Of a stretch of DNA of 64,000 nucleotides, positions 8,388 to 17,290 are shown in pieces. Both the position numbers and the translations under genes were made by a program. How positions within the stretch are numbered: the first letter of the stretch is position 1; each line of letters opens with the position of its first letter. Below the pieces are notes generated by a model that was not told the origin of the DNA, did no database searches, and worked only from the letters and a program-made list of their open reading frames with translations. The stretch is from Nocardia pseudobrasiliensis NBRC 108224 (GTDB lineage Bacteria > Actinomycetota > Actinomycetes > Mycobacteriales > Mycobacteriaceae): assembly GCF_001613105.1 (NCBI RefSeq), contig NZ_BDBS01000002.1, forward strand, positions 310,001-374,000, read 5' to 3'.

Positions 8388-8818
8388 GCTCTACGTCGCG
8401 GCTCGGGCCGCTCGTCCGGTTGCGGGCGGGCGGCCCGTGGTCGTTCGGGGGGTTGGGGAGGGGTGTGATTGGTGTTGCGGGTGGGTTTGCTGGGAAAGAG
8501 CTGTGTCGCGAAATCGTGATGTGCGCCACTGTCGTGTCGGGTTGCGAATCAACTGTCCAGGTACTTACGCCGATCGAATTTCACCTTTGTGACTCGCAAC
8601 ATGTCGTGTTGTATGAATCTGTCGGCCACTAGGTGTAGTGTCTACGGCACTGGAGAACGTTGCGGACTCCGTACCGGTCACACTCTCGCGACCTGGGCCT
8701 CGGCAACCGCTTCCAGGGGTTTGCGCAGGATCAGGACTTGTCCCGGCGCGCGGGTGGCCGGGAACTGGCTTCAGCCGTGCACTGCATACCGGACAAGGCG
8801 AAGGAGAGAGGGACACCC
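8388..8818 (+). other. Intergenic region upstream of nrdH
   Basis: This 431-base stretch has no credible gene; the ORFs across it lack family features and ribosome sites. The first 200 bases are G/T-rich on the plus strand with no recognisable element. Two NrdR-type boxes occur at 8597-8640, so the nrdHIE promoter should lie around 8560-8660, leaving an untranslated leader of roughly 150-200 bases. No cobalamin riboswitch was recognised. Confidence 0.5.
8597..8640. promoter_or_regulatory. Pair of NrdR boxes upstream of nrdHIE
   Basis: Two inverted repeats, CAACA-N5-TGTTG at 8597-8611 and CACTA-N4-TAGTG at 8627-8640, have centres about 30 bases apart, close to three helical turns. The second matches the CACTA-N4-TAGTG core of NrdR boxes known from Streptomyces. 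The first is weaker. NrdR, an ATP/dATP-sensing zinc-finger repressor, normally controls ribonucleotide reductase genes through such pairs. Confidence 0.7.
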
Positions 8819-9052
8819 ATGACCATCACCGTCTACACCAAGCCCGCATGTGTTCAGTGCAACGCCACGTACCGCGCGCTCGACAAGGCCGGTGTGGACT
8901 ACGAGGTCGTCGACATCTCCGAGAACCCCGAGGCCCGCGATTTCGTCATGGCGCTGGGCTACCTGCAGGCTCCCGTCGTCGTCGCCGGCGACGACCACTG
9001 GTCGGGCTTCCGCCCCGATCGCATCAAGGCCCTGGTGACGGCCGCGGCCTGA
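8819..9052 (+). CDS. nrdH: Glutaredoxin-like electron donor NrdH
   Basis: A 77-residue thioredoxin-fold protein with the redox motif CVQC near residue 11 and the C-terminal GFRPDRI segment typical of NrdH. It takes electrons from thioredoxin reductase and reduces the class Ib ribonucleotide reductase NrdE. AAGGAGAGAG precedes the ATG. It is the first gene of the nrdH-nrdI-nrdE operon, downstream of paired NrdR boxes. Confidence 0.96.
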   Translation: MTITVYTKPACVQCNATYRALDKAGVDYEVVDISENPEARDFVMALGYLQAPVVVAGDDHWSGFRPDRIKALVTAAA

Positions 9053-9098
9053 TTGCTCTCAGGTAGACGAATGGCCTGATCCGACGAGGAAAGGGGGA

Positions 9099-9572
9099 GT
9101 GGTGCCGAATCTGGTCTACTTCTCGAGCGCGTCGGAGAACACGCATCGTTTCGTGCAGCGGCTGGGCCTCCCGGCCGCGCGCATTCCGCTCCACACCGCT
9201 GACTCGCTTCGCGTCGACGAGCCCTACGTGCTTATCTCCCCCACCTACGGGGGAGGTAAGCACGTCTTCGACGCCGGGCGCGGAGAGGGTGGGAGCAGCA
9301 GATCCGACAAGGAATTCGTGCCCCGGCAGGTTGCGAAATTCCTCAACGATCCGCACAATCGTGCGCTGTTGCGCGGCGTCGTGGCGGCCGGCAACACAAA
9401 CTTCGGCGATACGTACTGCTATGCGGGAGAAGTGATCTCACGCAAGTGCGGGGTGCCGTACCTGTATCGCTTCGAACTCATGGGAACCGCCGAGGACGTC
9501 GAGCGCGTCCGAGAGGGATTGGGATTGTTTTGGCAACGACAACAGCACCGGCCGGAAAGACGGCCCGCCTAG
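9099..9572 (+). CDS. nrdI: Flavodoxin-like NrdI
   Basis: NrdI is the flavodoxin that supplies oxidant for assembling the dimanganese-tyrosyl radical in NrdF. The 157-residue product starts [17 protein letters not shown], the FMN phosphate loop, and contains [11 protein letters not shown] and [10 protein letters not shown]. Two adjacent GTG codons (9099 and 9102) follow a GAAAGGGGG ribosome site; I list the first. Its 3' end overlaps the proposed nrdE start by about 40 bases. Confidence 0.95.
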   Translation: MVPNLVYFSSASENTHRFVQRLGLPAARIPLHTADSLRVDEPYVLISPTYGGGKHVFDAGRGEGGSSRSDKEFVPRQVAKFLNDPHNRALLRGVVAAGNTNFGDTYCYAGEVISRKCGVPYLYRFELMGTAEDVERVREGLGLFWQRQQHRPERRPA

Positions 9573-11713
9573 AGCGTCCGGTCAGCGGCGACGCGTCCAC
9601 CGAGGGCCTGGACTACCACGCACTCAACGCGATGCTGAACCTGTACGGACCGGGCGGCGAGATCCAGTTCGAGCGGGATCGCGAGGCCGCGCGGCAGTAC
9701 TTCCTGCAGCATGTCAACCAGAACACCGTCTTCTTCCACAATCTCGACGAGAAGCTCGACTACCTCGTCGAGGAGAACTACTACGAACCCGAGGTGCTGG
9801 ACCAGTACAGCCGGGCCTTCGTGAAGAAGCTTTTCCAGCAGGCCTACGCCAAGAAGTTCCGGTTCCCGACCTTCCTCGGCGCGTTCAAGTACTACACCTC
9901 GTACACGCTCAAGACCTTCGACGGCAAGCGCTATCTGGAGCGCTTCGAGGACCGGGTGTGCATGGTCGCGCTCACCCTGGCCGCCGGTGACGAGCCGCTG
10001 GCCCAGTCGCTGGTCGACGAGATCATGGACGGCCGCTTCCAGCCGGCCACCCCGACATTCCTCAACTCGGGCAAGAAGCAGCGCGGCGAACCGGTGTCGT
10101 GCTTCCTGCTGCGCATCGAGGACAATATGGAGTCCATCGGTCGCTCGATCAACTCCGCACTGCAGCTGTCCAAGCGCGGCGGCGGTGTCGCATTGCTGCT
10201 CAGCAATATTCGTGAGCACGGCGCGCCGATCAAGAAGATCGAGAACCAGTCCTCGGGCGTCATCCCGATCATGAAGCTGCTGGAGGATTCGTTCTCCTAC
10301 GCCAATCAGCTCGGCGCGCGGCAGGGCGCGGGCGCGGTGTATCTGCACGCGCACCACCCCGACATCTACCGCTTCCTCGACACCAAGCGCGAGAACGCGG
10401 ACGAGAAGATCCGCATCAAAACGCTGAGCCTGGGCGTGGTGATCCCCGACATCACCTTCGAGCTGGCGAAGAAGAACGAGGACATGTACCTGTTCTCGCC
10501 CTACGACGTCGAGCGCCTCTACGGCGTGCCGTTCGCTGATGTGAACGTCACCGAGAAGTACTACGAGATGGTCGACGACAAGCGGATTCGCAAGTCGAAG
10601 ATCAACGCGCGCGAGTTCTTCCAGACCATCGCCGAGCTGCAGTTCGAGTCGGGCTACCCGTACATCATGTACGAGGACACGGTGAATCGCGCCAATCCGA
10701 TCGCGGGCAAGATCACCCACTCCAACCTGTGCTCGGAGATCCTGCAGGTCTCCACGCCCTCGATCTACAACGACGATCTGTCCTACGCCAAGGTGGGCAA
10801 GGACATCTCGTGCAATCTGGGTTCGCTCAACATCGCCAAGACCATGGATTCGCCGGACTTCGGCCAGACCGTGGAGACCGCGATCCGCGCCCTGACCGCC
10901 GTCTCGGATCAGACCCACATCTACTCGGTGCCCTCGATCGAGCAGGGCAACAACCAGTCCCACGCCATCGGCCTCGGACAGATGAACCTGCACGGCTACC
11001 TGGCCCGCGAGCACATCCACTACGGCTCCGACGAGGGCGTCGACTTCACGAACATCTACTTCTACACGATCGCCTTCCACGCGATCCGGGCGTCGAACAA
11101 GCTGGCCATCGAGCGCGGCCAGTCCTTCGGCGGCTTCGCCGAGTCGAAGTACGCCAGCGGCGAGTACTTCGACAAGTACACCGAGCAGACGTGGGAGCCG
11201 CAGACCGAGCGGGTGCGCGGGATCTTCGCCGAGGCGGGCGTGCACATCCCGACCCAGGACGACTGGCGCGAGCTGAAGGCCTCGGTCATGGCCCACGGCA
11301 TCTACAACCAGAACCTGCAGGCCGTGCCGCCGACCGGCTCGATCTCCTACATCAACCACTCCACCAGCTCGATCCACCCGGTGGCGTCGAAGATCGAGAT
11401 CCGCAAGGAAGGCAAGATCGGGCGCGTCTACTACCCCGCGCCCTATATGACCAACGAGAATCTCGACTACTTCCAGGACGCCTACGACATCGGCTACGAG
11501 AAGATCATCGACACCTACGCCGCGGCCACCCAGCACGTGGACCAGGGCCTGTCGCTGACGCTGTTCTTCAAGGACACCGCCACCACCCGCGATGTCAACC
11601 GGGCGCAGATCTACGCCTGGCGCAAGGGCATCAAGACCCTCTACTACATCCGCATCCGCCAGATGGCGCTGGAGGGCACCGAGGTCGAGGGCTGCGTGAG
11701 CTGCATGCTCTGA
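9530..11713 (+). CDS. nrdE: Class Ib ribonucleoside-diphosphate reductase alpha subunit NrdE
   Basis: NrdE reduces ribonucleoside diphosphates to deoxyribonucleotides. The radical-site motif SNLCSEI gives Cys401 and Glu403; Cys191 is the first of the redox pair; LYYIR holds the tyrosine relay; the C-terminus GCVSCML carries the shuttle cysteines. With a TTG start at 9530 the protein has 727 residues, the usual length. That TTG lies inside nrdI and is the only start codon between the nrdI reading and the conserved [11 protein letters not shown] region, so it is likely but unproven. A strong terminator follows. Confidence 0.93.
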   Translation: MATTTAPAGKTARLERPVSGDASTEGLDYHALNAMLNLYGPGGEIQFERDREAARQYFLQHVNQNTVFFHNLDEKLDYLVEENYYEPEVLDQYSRAFVKKLFQQAYAKKFRFPTFLGAFKYYTSYTLKTFDGKRYLERFEDRVCMVALTLAAGDEPLAQSLVDEIMDGRFQPATPTFLNSGKKQRGEPVSCFLLRIEDNMESIGRSINSALQLSKRGGGVALLLSNIREHGAPIKKIENQSSGVIPIMKLLEDSFSYANQLGARQGAGAVYLHAHHPDIYRFLDTKRENADEKIRIKTLSLGVVIPDITFELAKKNEDMYLFSPYDVERLYGVPFADVNVTEKYYEMVDDKRIRKSKINAREFFQTIAELQFESGYPYIMYEDTVNRANPIAGKITHSNLCSEILQVSTPSIYNDDLSYAKVGKDISCNLGSLNIAKTMDSPDFGQTVETAIRALTAVSDQTHIYSVPSIEQGNNQSHAIGLGQMNLHGYLAREHIHYGSDEGVDFTNIYFYTIAFHAIRASNKLAIERGQSFGGFAESKYASGEYFDKYTEQTWEPQTERVRGIFAEAGVHIPTQDDWRELKASVMAHGIYNQNLQAVPPTGSISYINHSTSSIHPVASKIEIRKEGKIGRVYYPAPYMTNENLDYFQDAYDIGYEKIIDTYAAATQHVDQGLSLTLFFKDTATTRDVNRAQIYAWRKGIKTLYYIRIRQMALEGTEVEGCVSCML

Positions 11714-11728
11714 GAACCGTTGTGCGAA

Positions 11729-11762
11729 GGGCGCTTCCGGAAACCCCGGAGGCGCCCTTTCG
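11729..11762 (+). terminator. Intrinsic terminator of nrdHIE
   Basis: GGGCGCTTCCGG at 11729-11740 pairs with CCGGAGGCGCCC at 11746-11757 (one mismatch) and is followed by TTTCGT, 15 bases after the nrdE stop. Confidence 0.85.
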
Positions 11763-11937
11763 TATTGGGCGAGTTCGGTTCGTGCAGCGGCGCTTCACCA
11801 TCGGGTACTGAATCCCGTCAACACTGCGTCAGGATTTCGTTTTGGTGCGTGATTGACGGGTTCTGGCCGGTCAGGATGGGTGATGGCCCCGCGTGATGCG
11901 CGGGGTGTCCGTCCGAGCCGTGCGAGGGAGGGTGACC

Positions 11938-13071
11938 GTGAGAGCGACACTGACCGCCCGTCTGGGCGCCCTGGCGGGGGTCGGGCGGGGTTATGGGGTG
12001 CGGGGGGACTGGCGGTGGCGGGTGGTCGGGTTCGCGGTGGCGGTGGTGCTGCTGCCGTTGCTGACCGGGGTGCTCGCGCTGGTGCGGGCCGAGTTGTCGC
12101 TGGTGGGGGATACATTGGTCTATCTGTTCGCGGTCGCGGCGGTTTCGGTGATCGGCGGGCGATTGCCCGCGTTGCTCACCAGCGTGGCCGGATTCCTGTT
12201 GCTCGCCTACTACTTCGCACCGCCGATTCATTCCTTCGCGGTGGCCGATCCGGAGAATGTGCTGCTGCTGGTCGCCTACCTGGTGGCCGGGGCGGTGTTC
12301 GACGTGCTGATCGAACGGGTGATCCGTCGGTCGGGCAGTGCGGTGGCCGATCAGGTCGCGGCCGCGCCGGAGGGCGAGCGGGTGCGGACCGCGCTGCTCA
12401 CCGCGATGGGACACGATCTGCGCACGCCGCTGGCCGCCGCATTGGCCGCGGTCGACGGGCTGGCCAGTGACGATGTGCATCCGAGTGAGGATCAGCGCCG
12501 CGATCTGCTCGATGTGGCGTCGGTTTCGCTGCGCAAACTCGACGGACTGGTCGACAACCTGATGGAGCTCAGCAAGTTGCGCGCGGGCACGCTGGCGGTC
12601 GCGGCGCGGCCGGTGGATGTGGTGGATCTGGTGGAGTCGAGTATCGCCGATCTGGGTCCGGCCGCGATCGCGGTGCAGACCCGGATGGCGGCGGCATTGC
12701 CCGCGGTCGTGGTGGATCCGGAGCTGATCGATCGGGCGATGAACAATCTGCTGCGCAATGCGCTGCGCTTCGCTCCGGGCGACAGCGGGGTGCTGGTGAC
12801 CGCGAATTCCTGCGGGGACGGTGTGCAGATCCGGGTCATCGATCACGGGCCGGGTATTCCGATCGCCCAGCGCGAGCGGGTCTTTCAGCCCTTCCAGCGA
12901 TTCGACGATCGTGACAATCACAGTGGGATCGGGCTGGGTCTGGCATTGGCGCGCGGGCTGGTGGAGGCGATGGGCGGGCGGCTGACCCCGGACGACACAC
13001 CCGGGGGCGGGCTCACGATGATCATCACCCTGCCGGTGGTCGCGGCCAGTCGGGCGTCGGCGTCCTGGTGA
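11938..13071 (+). CDS. Orphan KdpD-like sensor histidine kinase
   Basis: The product has about 45 cytoplasmic residues, a compact four-helix membrane domain of the DUF4118/KdpD type (about residues 35-120), an H-box AMGHDLRTPLAA with His159, and a HATPase with MNNLLRNALRFAPG and IDHGPGIP plus SGIGLGLALARG. The N-terminal KdpD and Usp domains of true KdpD are missing, and no kdpABC or response regulator lies beside it. I prefer the GTG at 11938, preceded by GGGAGGG; an upstream ATG at 11893 would add 15 residues. Confidence 0.85.
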   Translation: MRATLTARLGALAGVGRGYGVRGDWRWRVVGFAVAVVLLPLLTGVLALVRAELSLVGDTLVYLFAVAAVSVIGGRLPALLTSVAGFLLLAYYFAPPIHSFAVADPENVLLLVAYLVAGAVFDVLIERVIRRSGSAVADQVAAAPEGERVRTALLTAMGHDLRTPLAAALAAVDGLASDDVHPSEDQRRDLLDVASVSLRKLDGLVDNLMELSKLRAGTLAVAARPVDVVDLVESSIADLGPAAIAVQTRMAAALPAVVVDPELIDRAMNNLLRNALRFAPGDSGVLVTANSCGDGVQIRVIDHGPGIPIAQRERVFQPFQRFDDRDNHSGIGLGLALARGLVEAMGGRLTPDDTPGGGLTMIITLPVVAASRASASW

Positions 13072-13075
13072 GCGC

Positions 13076-13294
13076 TCAGCCGACCAGATACAACTCCCAG
13101 CCCCGCACCGAGACCGGGCGGCATTCGTAGCGAGTCCAGCCGGGATGCGCCTCGGTATCGGCGCCGCGCGCCTCGCAGGCGGCGCGGTTGTCGTAGGTGC
13201 CGTAGCGGACATCGTCGGCCAGTGCCCGCGCCCCGCCGCCGAGCAGTGCGCCGAAGGCCAGCGCGAACACCGCCAGCGCGATCCGAGTCGTCAT
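13076..13294 (-). CDS. Small secreted protein of unknown function
   Basis: A 72-residue ORF with a clear signal peptide (MTTRIALAVFALAFGALLGG, cleavage likely after ARALA) and a mature part of about 45 residues holding two cysteines (AACEAR and YECRP) that could form one disulfide. GGAAAGGA precedes the ATG. It lies 54 bases downstream of the histidine kinase gene on the same strand and may be part of that operon. I recognise no family. Confidence 0.65.
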   Translation of the reverse strand: MTTRIALAVFALAFGALLGGGARALADDVRYGTYDNRAACEARGADTEAHPGWTRYECRPVSVRGWELYLVG

Positions 13295-13348
13295 CGATGT
13301 GTCCTTTCCGAGGAACGAGCCCCTCTTCGGCCCATTCCAACAGGACGG

Positions 13349-14659
13349 TTATGAGGATTTCGTGATCGCGGCGACGGGCAGTTCGGCCGGGGGCAGCCAC
13401 AGCGTCGCGATTGTGCCGCCGCCCGCGGCCGGTTCGATCGCGGCATTGCCGCCGTGTACGCGCGCGACCCAGGCGACCAGGGCCAGCCCGATGCCGTGGC
13501 GGCCGCTGCGACCGACCGCGCCGCGGTCGAAGGGGTTGGCCGCCAAGGCCGGATCGATACCCGGGCCGTGGTCGCGCACGCTGACCCGACCCTCGGCGAC
13601 GTGCACCTCGACCGGCGCGAGTTTGTTGACCGAGCCGTGGTGGACGGCGTTCTCGATCATGTTGCGCAGGGCCAGGCTCAGCAGTTCGGGGTCGCCCAGG
13701 ACCACCGACGGACGGGCGTCGACGGTGATGCGCGCGTGCGGCAGATCCTCGGCGACGGTTTCGGCGAGTTGATCCAGTCGTAGCAGGGTGCGTTCCGGTT
13801 CGGCGATGCCCGCCTGCAGGCGGGCGCGGGCCAGTAGACCGGTCACCAGGCGGCCCATGCGATCGGCCAGGCCGCGGGTCTCGGCGAGGACGCGGTCGAC
13901 GTCTTCCGGTGTGCGCGGGCGGGATTCGGTGATCAGCTTCATCGTGGTGAGCGGGGTCCGCAGTTCGTGGGCGGCGTCGGCGAGGAACTGTTCGTGCTCG
14001 TCGAGGACGGCGATCGCGGCGCGCATACTGCGCCCCGACAGCAGATGTCCCGCCGCGGCCGCGGCGGCCACGATGAGCAGGCCGCCGAACAACAGCCCGA
14101 TGACCAGCCAGCGATGTGCGTCCGCACCCGCGACCGGCGGCGCTCCGGCCATGACGACCGTATCGATCTCGTTGTCGTTCCAGAAGACCGGGGTCGCCGC
14201 GATCCGCACCGGATCGCCGCTGCGGCCGGTGCCGGTGTTCATGAGGGTTTTGTAGATCTGCTGATCGGAACGGTCGATCGTGTCGGACGCCAGCATTTCC
14301 AGCTCGGCGTCGCCGGGCAGCTGCGAGCGCAGATAGGCGTGGGCCTGTCGCCATGCGCTGGAACGGTTCTCGCGCGTCATGACGACCACGGCCGTGCGCT
14401 GATTGGCCAGCTCGTCACCGGTGATGGTGGACACGTCGATGGCATGCCCGTCCTCGGTCAACAGCAGCGCCCGCGCGAGACCACCCGCGACCCGATCGAG
14501 ATCGTTGTCCACTCCCCGCGAACGGGATTGGGTATCCACCCGCGCCGCGGCGATGCCGAGCACCAGTACACATATCGCGGTGATCGTGGTGACCAGAGCG
14601 GTCAACATCCACCGAGTCCGCCGCAGTCGGGCCAGGGCGGGCCGCTGCTCCCCGCTCAT
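13349..14659 (-). CDS. Sensor histidine kinase of an OmpR-type two-component system
   Basis: A 436-residue membrane kinase: a transmembrane helix at about residues 15-38, an extracytoplasmic sensor domain of about 125 residues, a second helix near residue 175, an H-box DAAHELRTPLTTM, then an ATPase with NMIENAVHHGSV, VRDHGPGIDP and GRHGIGLAL. The start codon overlaps the response regulator stop as ATGA and sits inside the 3' arm of a perfect hairpin, so translation is probably coupled to that of the regulator. The signal is unknown. Confidence 0.92.
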   Translation of the reverse strand: MSGEQRPALARLRRTRWMLTALVTTITAICVLVLGIAAARVDTQSRSRGVDNDLDRVAGGLARALLLTEDGHAIDVSTITGDELANQRTAVVVMTRENRSSAWRQAHAYLRSQLPGDAELEMLASDTIDRSDQQIYKTLMNTGTGRSGDPVRIAATPVFWNDNEIDTVVMAGAPPVAGADAHRWLVIGLLFGGLLIVAAAAAAGHLLSGRSMRAAIAVLDEHEQFLADAAHELRTPLTTMKLITESRPRTPEDVDRVLAETRGLADRMGRLVTGLLARARLQAGIAEPERTLLRLDQLAETVAEDLPHARITVDARPSVVLGDPELLSLALRNMIENAVHHGSVNKLAPVEVHVAEGRVSVRDHGPGIDPALAANPFDRGAVGRSGRHGIGLALVAWVARVHGGNAAIEPAAGGGTIATLWLPPAELPVAAITKSS

Positions 14660-14699
14660 GCCGTCGACTCGCTGGCGCTCGCCGACGGCATGAGCGGGG
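14650..14699 (-). promoter_or_regulatory. Perfect 17-bp hairpin masking the kinase start codon
   Basis: CCCCGCTCATGCCGTCG at 14650-14666 is the exact inverse complement of 14683-14699, with a 16-base loop. In the minus-strand mRNA the 3' arm contains the kinase ATG and the overlapping regulator TGA; the 5' arm encodes the regulator's last residues. No Shine-Dalgarno precedes the kinase start, so ribosomes finishing the regulator would have to melt the stem. Confidence 0.65.
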
Positions 14700-15414
14700 A
14701 ATTGGGGGAGGTGGGCGGCTCGGCGGGATGTGTTGGGGCCGTGGGGGAAGTGGGGTCGGGGTTGAGGAGGAAGCCTGTGCCGCGGATGGTTTCGATGGGG
14801 GAGGGTGGGCCCAGTTTGCGGCGGAGTTTGGCTACTACCGCGTCTACGACGTTGGAGGTGGGGTCGGCCATTTCGTCCCAGCAGCATTCGATGAGGTCGG
14901 TGCGGGAGATTGTGGCGCCGGGGTGGGTTGCGAGGCGCTCCAGGACGGCGAATTCCTTGGGGGTGAGGGTGAGGAGGATGCCTGCGCGGTGGACTCGGCG
15001 GCGCATGAGGTCGATTTCTATGTCGCCCACGGTGATTCGGGAGGCCGCGGGGTGGTCGCGGCGGCGGCACAGGGCGCGTACGCGCAGGATCAGCTCGGGC
15101 AGGGCGAAGGGTTTGGCCAGGTAGTCGTCGGCGCCGTTCTCGAATCCGGCGATGCGGTCGGCGAGGCCGTCGCGGGCGGTGAGGATCAGGGCGGGGACCG
15201 AGCGACCCGCGGCGCGGGTGTCGGCGACCAGGTCCAGGCCGTCGCCGTCGGGTAGGCCGCGGTCGACGACCAGGCAGTCGTAGCCGTTCACGGCGATCTT
15301 GAAGTCGGCGTCGGCGATATCGGAGGCGACGTCCACCGCGAATCCGGCCCCGCGTAATCCGGCGGTGACCTCCTCCGACAGTCGCGGATCGTCCTCCAAC
15401 ACCAGTACACGCAC
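14656..15414 (-). CDS. OmpR/PhoB-type response regulator
   Basis: A 252-residue response regulator. The receiver domain starts MRVLVLEDDPRL, with phosphoacceptor Asp51 in CLVVDRGLPDGDG and the conserved Lys in YLAKPFALPEL. The winged-helix effector domain contains LTLTPKEFAVLERLA and VDAVVAKLRRKLG. A Pro/Thr/Ser-rich tail of about 35 residues at the C-terminus is unusual and contains the DNA that forms the hairpin over the kinase start. The GTG at 15414 is chosen because it begins exactly at the domain edge; longer readings add unrelated sequence. Confidence 0.92.
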   Translation of the reverse strand: MRVLVLEDDPRLSEEVTAGLRGAGFAVDVASDIADADFKIAVNGYDCLVVDRGLPDGDGLDLVADTRAAGRSVPALILTARDGLADRIAGFENGADDYLAKPFALPELILRVRALCRRRDHPAASRITVGDIEIDLMRRRVHRAGILLTLTPKEFAVLERLATHPGATISRTDLIECCWDEMADPTSNVVDAVVAKLRRKLGPPSPIETIRGTGFLLNPDPTSPTAPTHPAEPPTSPNSPLMPSASASESTA

Positions 15415-15571
15415 GAGGGCAGACCCTAAGCCATACCGGTCGGCCGCCCAATGCGCGCGCGGGTAGGTCGAGCGGGAAATGATCGAAAAATGATCAGCGC
15501 CGTGGGGATTTGCATGCCGCGCAACGGATTGCCGAACCATATCGTCCCCGCCCGCGCGTCGCGGGTCGTTG

Positions 15572-15585
15572 AGCAGTAAACTGCT
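15572..15585. promoter_or_regulatory. Palindrome in the response regulator-mgtE intergenic region
   Basis: AGCAGTAAACTGCT is a 14-base palindrome located about 65 bases upstream of the ribosome site of the mgtE leader peptide and about 160 bases upstream of the response regulator start. It could be an operator or part of the mgtE promoter; no known regulator is recognised. Confidence 0.35.
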
Positions 15586-15652
15586 GTTGTAGTTGCTGTG
15601 CGCCTGGGCGGCGTACCCCTGACAGTGGCCGATGACAAGGAGGTGGGTAGCT

Positions 15653-15712
15653 GTGCGTAGCGAACCCCCTAGTCGAAGGCCGCGCGGCGCCGCCCCTGTG
15701 ACCTGCCGATAG
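15653..15712 (+). CDS. Candidate mgtE leader peptide, Pro/Arg-rich, 19 codons
   Basis: AAGGAGGT at 15637-15644, the strongest ribosome site near mgtE, is followed after 8 bases by GTG and a 19-codon ORF, VRSEPPSRRPRGAAPVTCR. An in-frame ATG at 15632 would add seven residues. The early Glu-Pro-Pro followed by an Arg-rich stretch recalls the magnesium-sensing MgtL leader of enterobacterial mgtA, where such sequences stall or destabilise ribosomes at low Mg. The stop codon lies in the loop of a hairpin, 85 bases before mgtE. The regulatory role is inferred. Confidence 0.5.
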   Translation: MRSEPPSRRPRGAAPVTCR

Positions 15713-15723
15713 TTCGACGGCAG
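15703..15723 (+). promoter_or_regulatory. Hairpin overlapping the leader-peptide stop codon
   Basis: CTGCCG at 15703-15708 pairs with CGGCAG at 15718-15723 around a 9-base loop containing the leader stop TAG. GACC just upstream can pair with GGTC just downstream. A ribosome stalled on the leader would prevent this stem. No T-run follows, so a Rho- or translation-based mechanism is more likely than intrinsic attenuation. Confidence 0.4.
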
Positions 15724-15797
15724 CGGGGTCGGTGCCTCGCGGTGTGATCCGGTTCTCGATCCACTCATCATCGACTCGCTCGTGCCGAGGAACTGCC

Positions 15798-17180
15798 ATG
15801 TCGCCGACAGATCTGTCCGTCGTTGCCCCTGCGCGCCCCACCGAGACCGCGCCCGCCGAATCGCTGTGCGATGTCGTCGACAGCCGTCGCGTCGAGGCCA
15901 CGCTGCGCTGGCTCGACGACCATCCGCCGCACCTGATCGCCGACGAACTCGCGCGCATGGACGCCCTGCACGCCGGAATGGCCTTCCGGCTGCTGGACAA
16001 GGACCGCGCGCTGGCGGTGTTCGAGGAGCTCGAACCGGTCGATCAGCAGCAGATCCTCACGGGCCTGCGCGATCAGAGCTTCCGCGAACTGGTCGAGGGC
16101 ATGGATCCCGACGACCGCGCCCGCATGCTGCGCGAGGCCCCGGCCAAGGTCGCCAAGAAGGTGCTCGCGGGCCTGAGCCCGCACGAGCGCCGGATGACCG
16201 CGGCCCTGCTCGGCTATCCGGAGGGTTCGGCCGGGCGCTACATGACCCCGGAAGTCGTTGCGCTGCCGCGGAATCTGACCGTCGAACAGGCGCTGCGCAT
16301 GGTCCGCACCAAGGGTTCGGGCGCGGAGACCGTATACACGCTGCCCGTGGTCGATGCCGGACGGCGGCTGATCGGCATCGTGGAACTGCGCGAGCTGGTG
16401 CTCAGCGCGCCGGAGACGATGGTGTCCGATCTGGTTGTCACGGAACCGGTTTTCGCGCGCGCCACCGATTCCGCGGAGCGGGCCGCCCGGCTCATGCGCG
16501 AGACCAATGTCATCAACCTGCCGGTGGTCGACAGCGAGGACCGGTTGGTGGGATTGCTCACCATCGACGACGCGGTCGAGGTGATCGAGGCGGCCGACAG
16601 CGAGGACGTCGCGCGCCAGGCCGGAACCCAGCCCTGGGCCGGACATTATATGGCGGCCAAGGTCTTTCAGCTCGCCCGCTACCGCGCGATGTGGCTGCTG
16701 CTCCTGCTGGTCGCGGCGACGCTGACCGTCACGGTGACCGATGCCTTCGAGGCGACGCTGGCGCAGGCGGCGCATCTGGCCCTGTTCATTCCGCTGCTGA
16801 TCGGCGCGGGCGGCAACGCCGGTGCGCAGGCGGCGACCTCGTGCGTGCGCGCGCTGGCGGTCGGCGAGGTGCGAGTATCGGATCTGCTGCGCGTGATCTG
16901 GCGCGAACTGCGGGTGGGCCTGGTGCTCGGCGCGATGTTGGCGGCGGTCGGCATGCTCATCGGCGCGGTCTTCGTCGGGGCGCAGATCGCGGTGGTCGTG
17001 GGCATCACGCTGGTGGTCATCTGCGGCTGGGCCGCGACCATCGGCGGCACGATGCCGTTGCTGGCCAAGAAGTTGCGTATCGATCCGGCGGTGATCTCCG
17101 CGCCGATGGTCACCACGCTGGTCGACGCGACCGGCCTGGTCATCTACTTCACCACCGCCAAAATGGTCCTGGGCATCTGA
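15798..17180 (+). CDS. mgtE: Magnesium transporter MgtE
   Basis: A 460-residue Mg2+ channel. The cytoplasmic N domain (about residues 30-150) is followed by two CBS domains: MTPEVVALPRNLTVEQALRM, then a second around VVTEPVFARATDS with VINLPVVDSEDRLVGLLTID. Five transmembrane helices cover about residues 305-455, with the pore motif LLIGAGGNAGAQAATSCVRA. Mg2+ bound to the N/CBS domains closes the channel. A candidate leader peptide upstream suggests Mg-dependent control. It is inserted between nrdE and nrdF and is divergent from the response regulator gene. Confidence 0.95.
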   Translation: MSPTDLSVVAPARPTETAPAESLCDVVDSRRVEATLRWLDDHPPHLIADELARMDALHAGMAFRLLDKDRALAVFEELEPVDQQQILTGLRDQSFRELVEGMDPDDRARMLREAPAKVAKKVLAGLSPHERRMTAALLGYPEGSAGRYMTPEVVALPRNLTVEQALRMVRTKGSGAETVYTLPVVDAGRRLIGIVELRELVLSAPETMVSDLVVTEPVFARATDSAERAARLMRETNVINLPVVDSEDRLVGLLTIDDAVEVIEAADSEDVARQAGTQPWAGHYMAAKVFQLARYRAMWLLLLLVAATLTVTVTDAFEATLAQAAHLALFIPLLIGAGGNAGAQAATSCVRALAVGEVRVSDLLRVIWRELRVGLVLGAMLAAVGMLIGAVFVGAQIAVVVGITLVVICGWAATIGGTMPLLAKKLRIDPAVISAPMVTTLVDATGLVIYFTTAKMVLGI

Positions 17181-17290
17181 TTCGCCATGCCGGTCCCGCA
17201 CCGGTTGTGACGCTGGGCATTCCGGTACGCTCCCAGGCGTCGTTGTGGATCCCGGCACGCGATTCGCGCGTTCGTCCAGGACGGGCCGAG

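Noticed and set aside
8388..8818. Cobalamin riboswitch upstream of nrdHIE
   Set aside because: No B12-box-like sequence or matching stem arrangement was seen; NrdR boxes explain regulation.
9569..11536. Minus-strand ORF of 655 codons opposite nrdE
   Set aside because: It mirrors nrdE codon structure and has no recognisable domain.
15415..15797. M-box magnesium riboswitch upstream of mgtE
   Set aside because: The conserved M-box sequence blocks are not found; a leader peptide and hairpin fit better.
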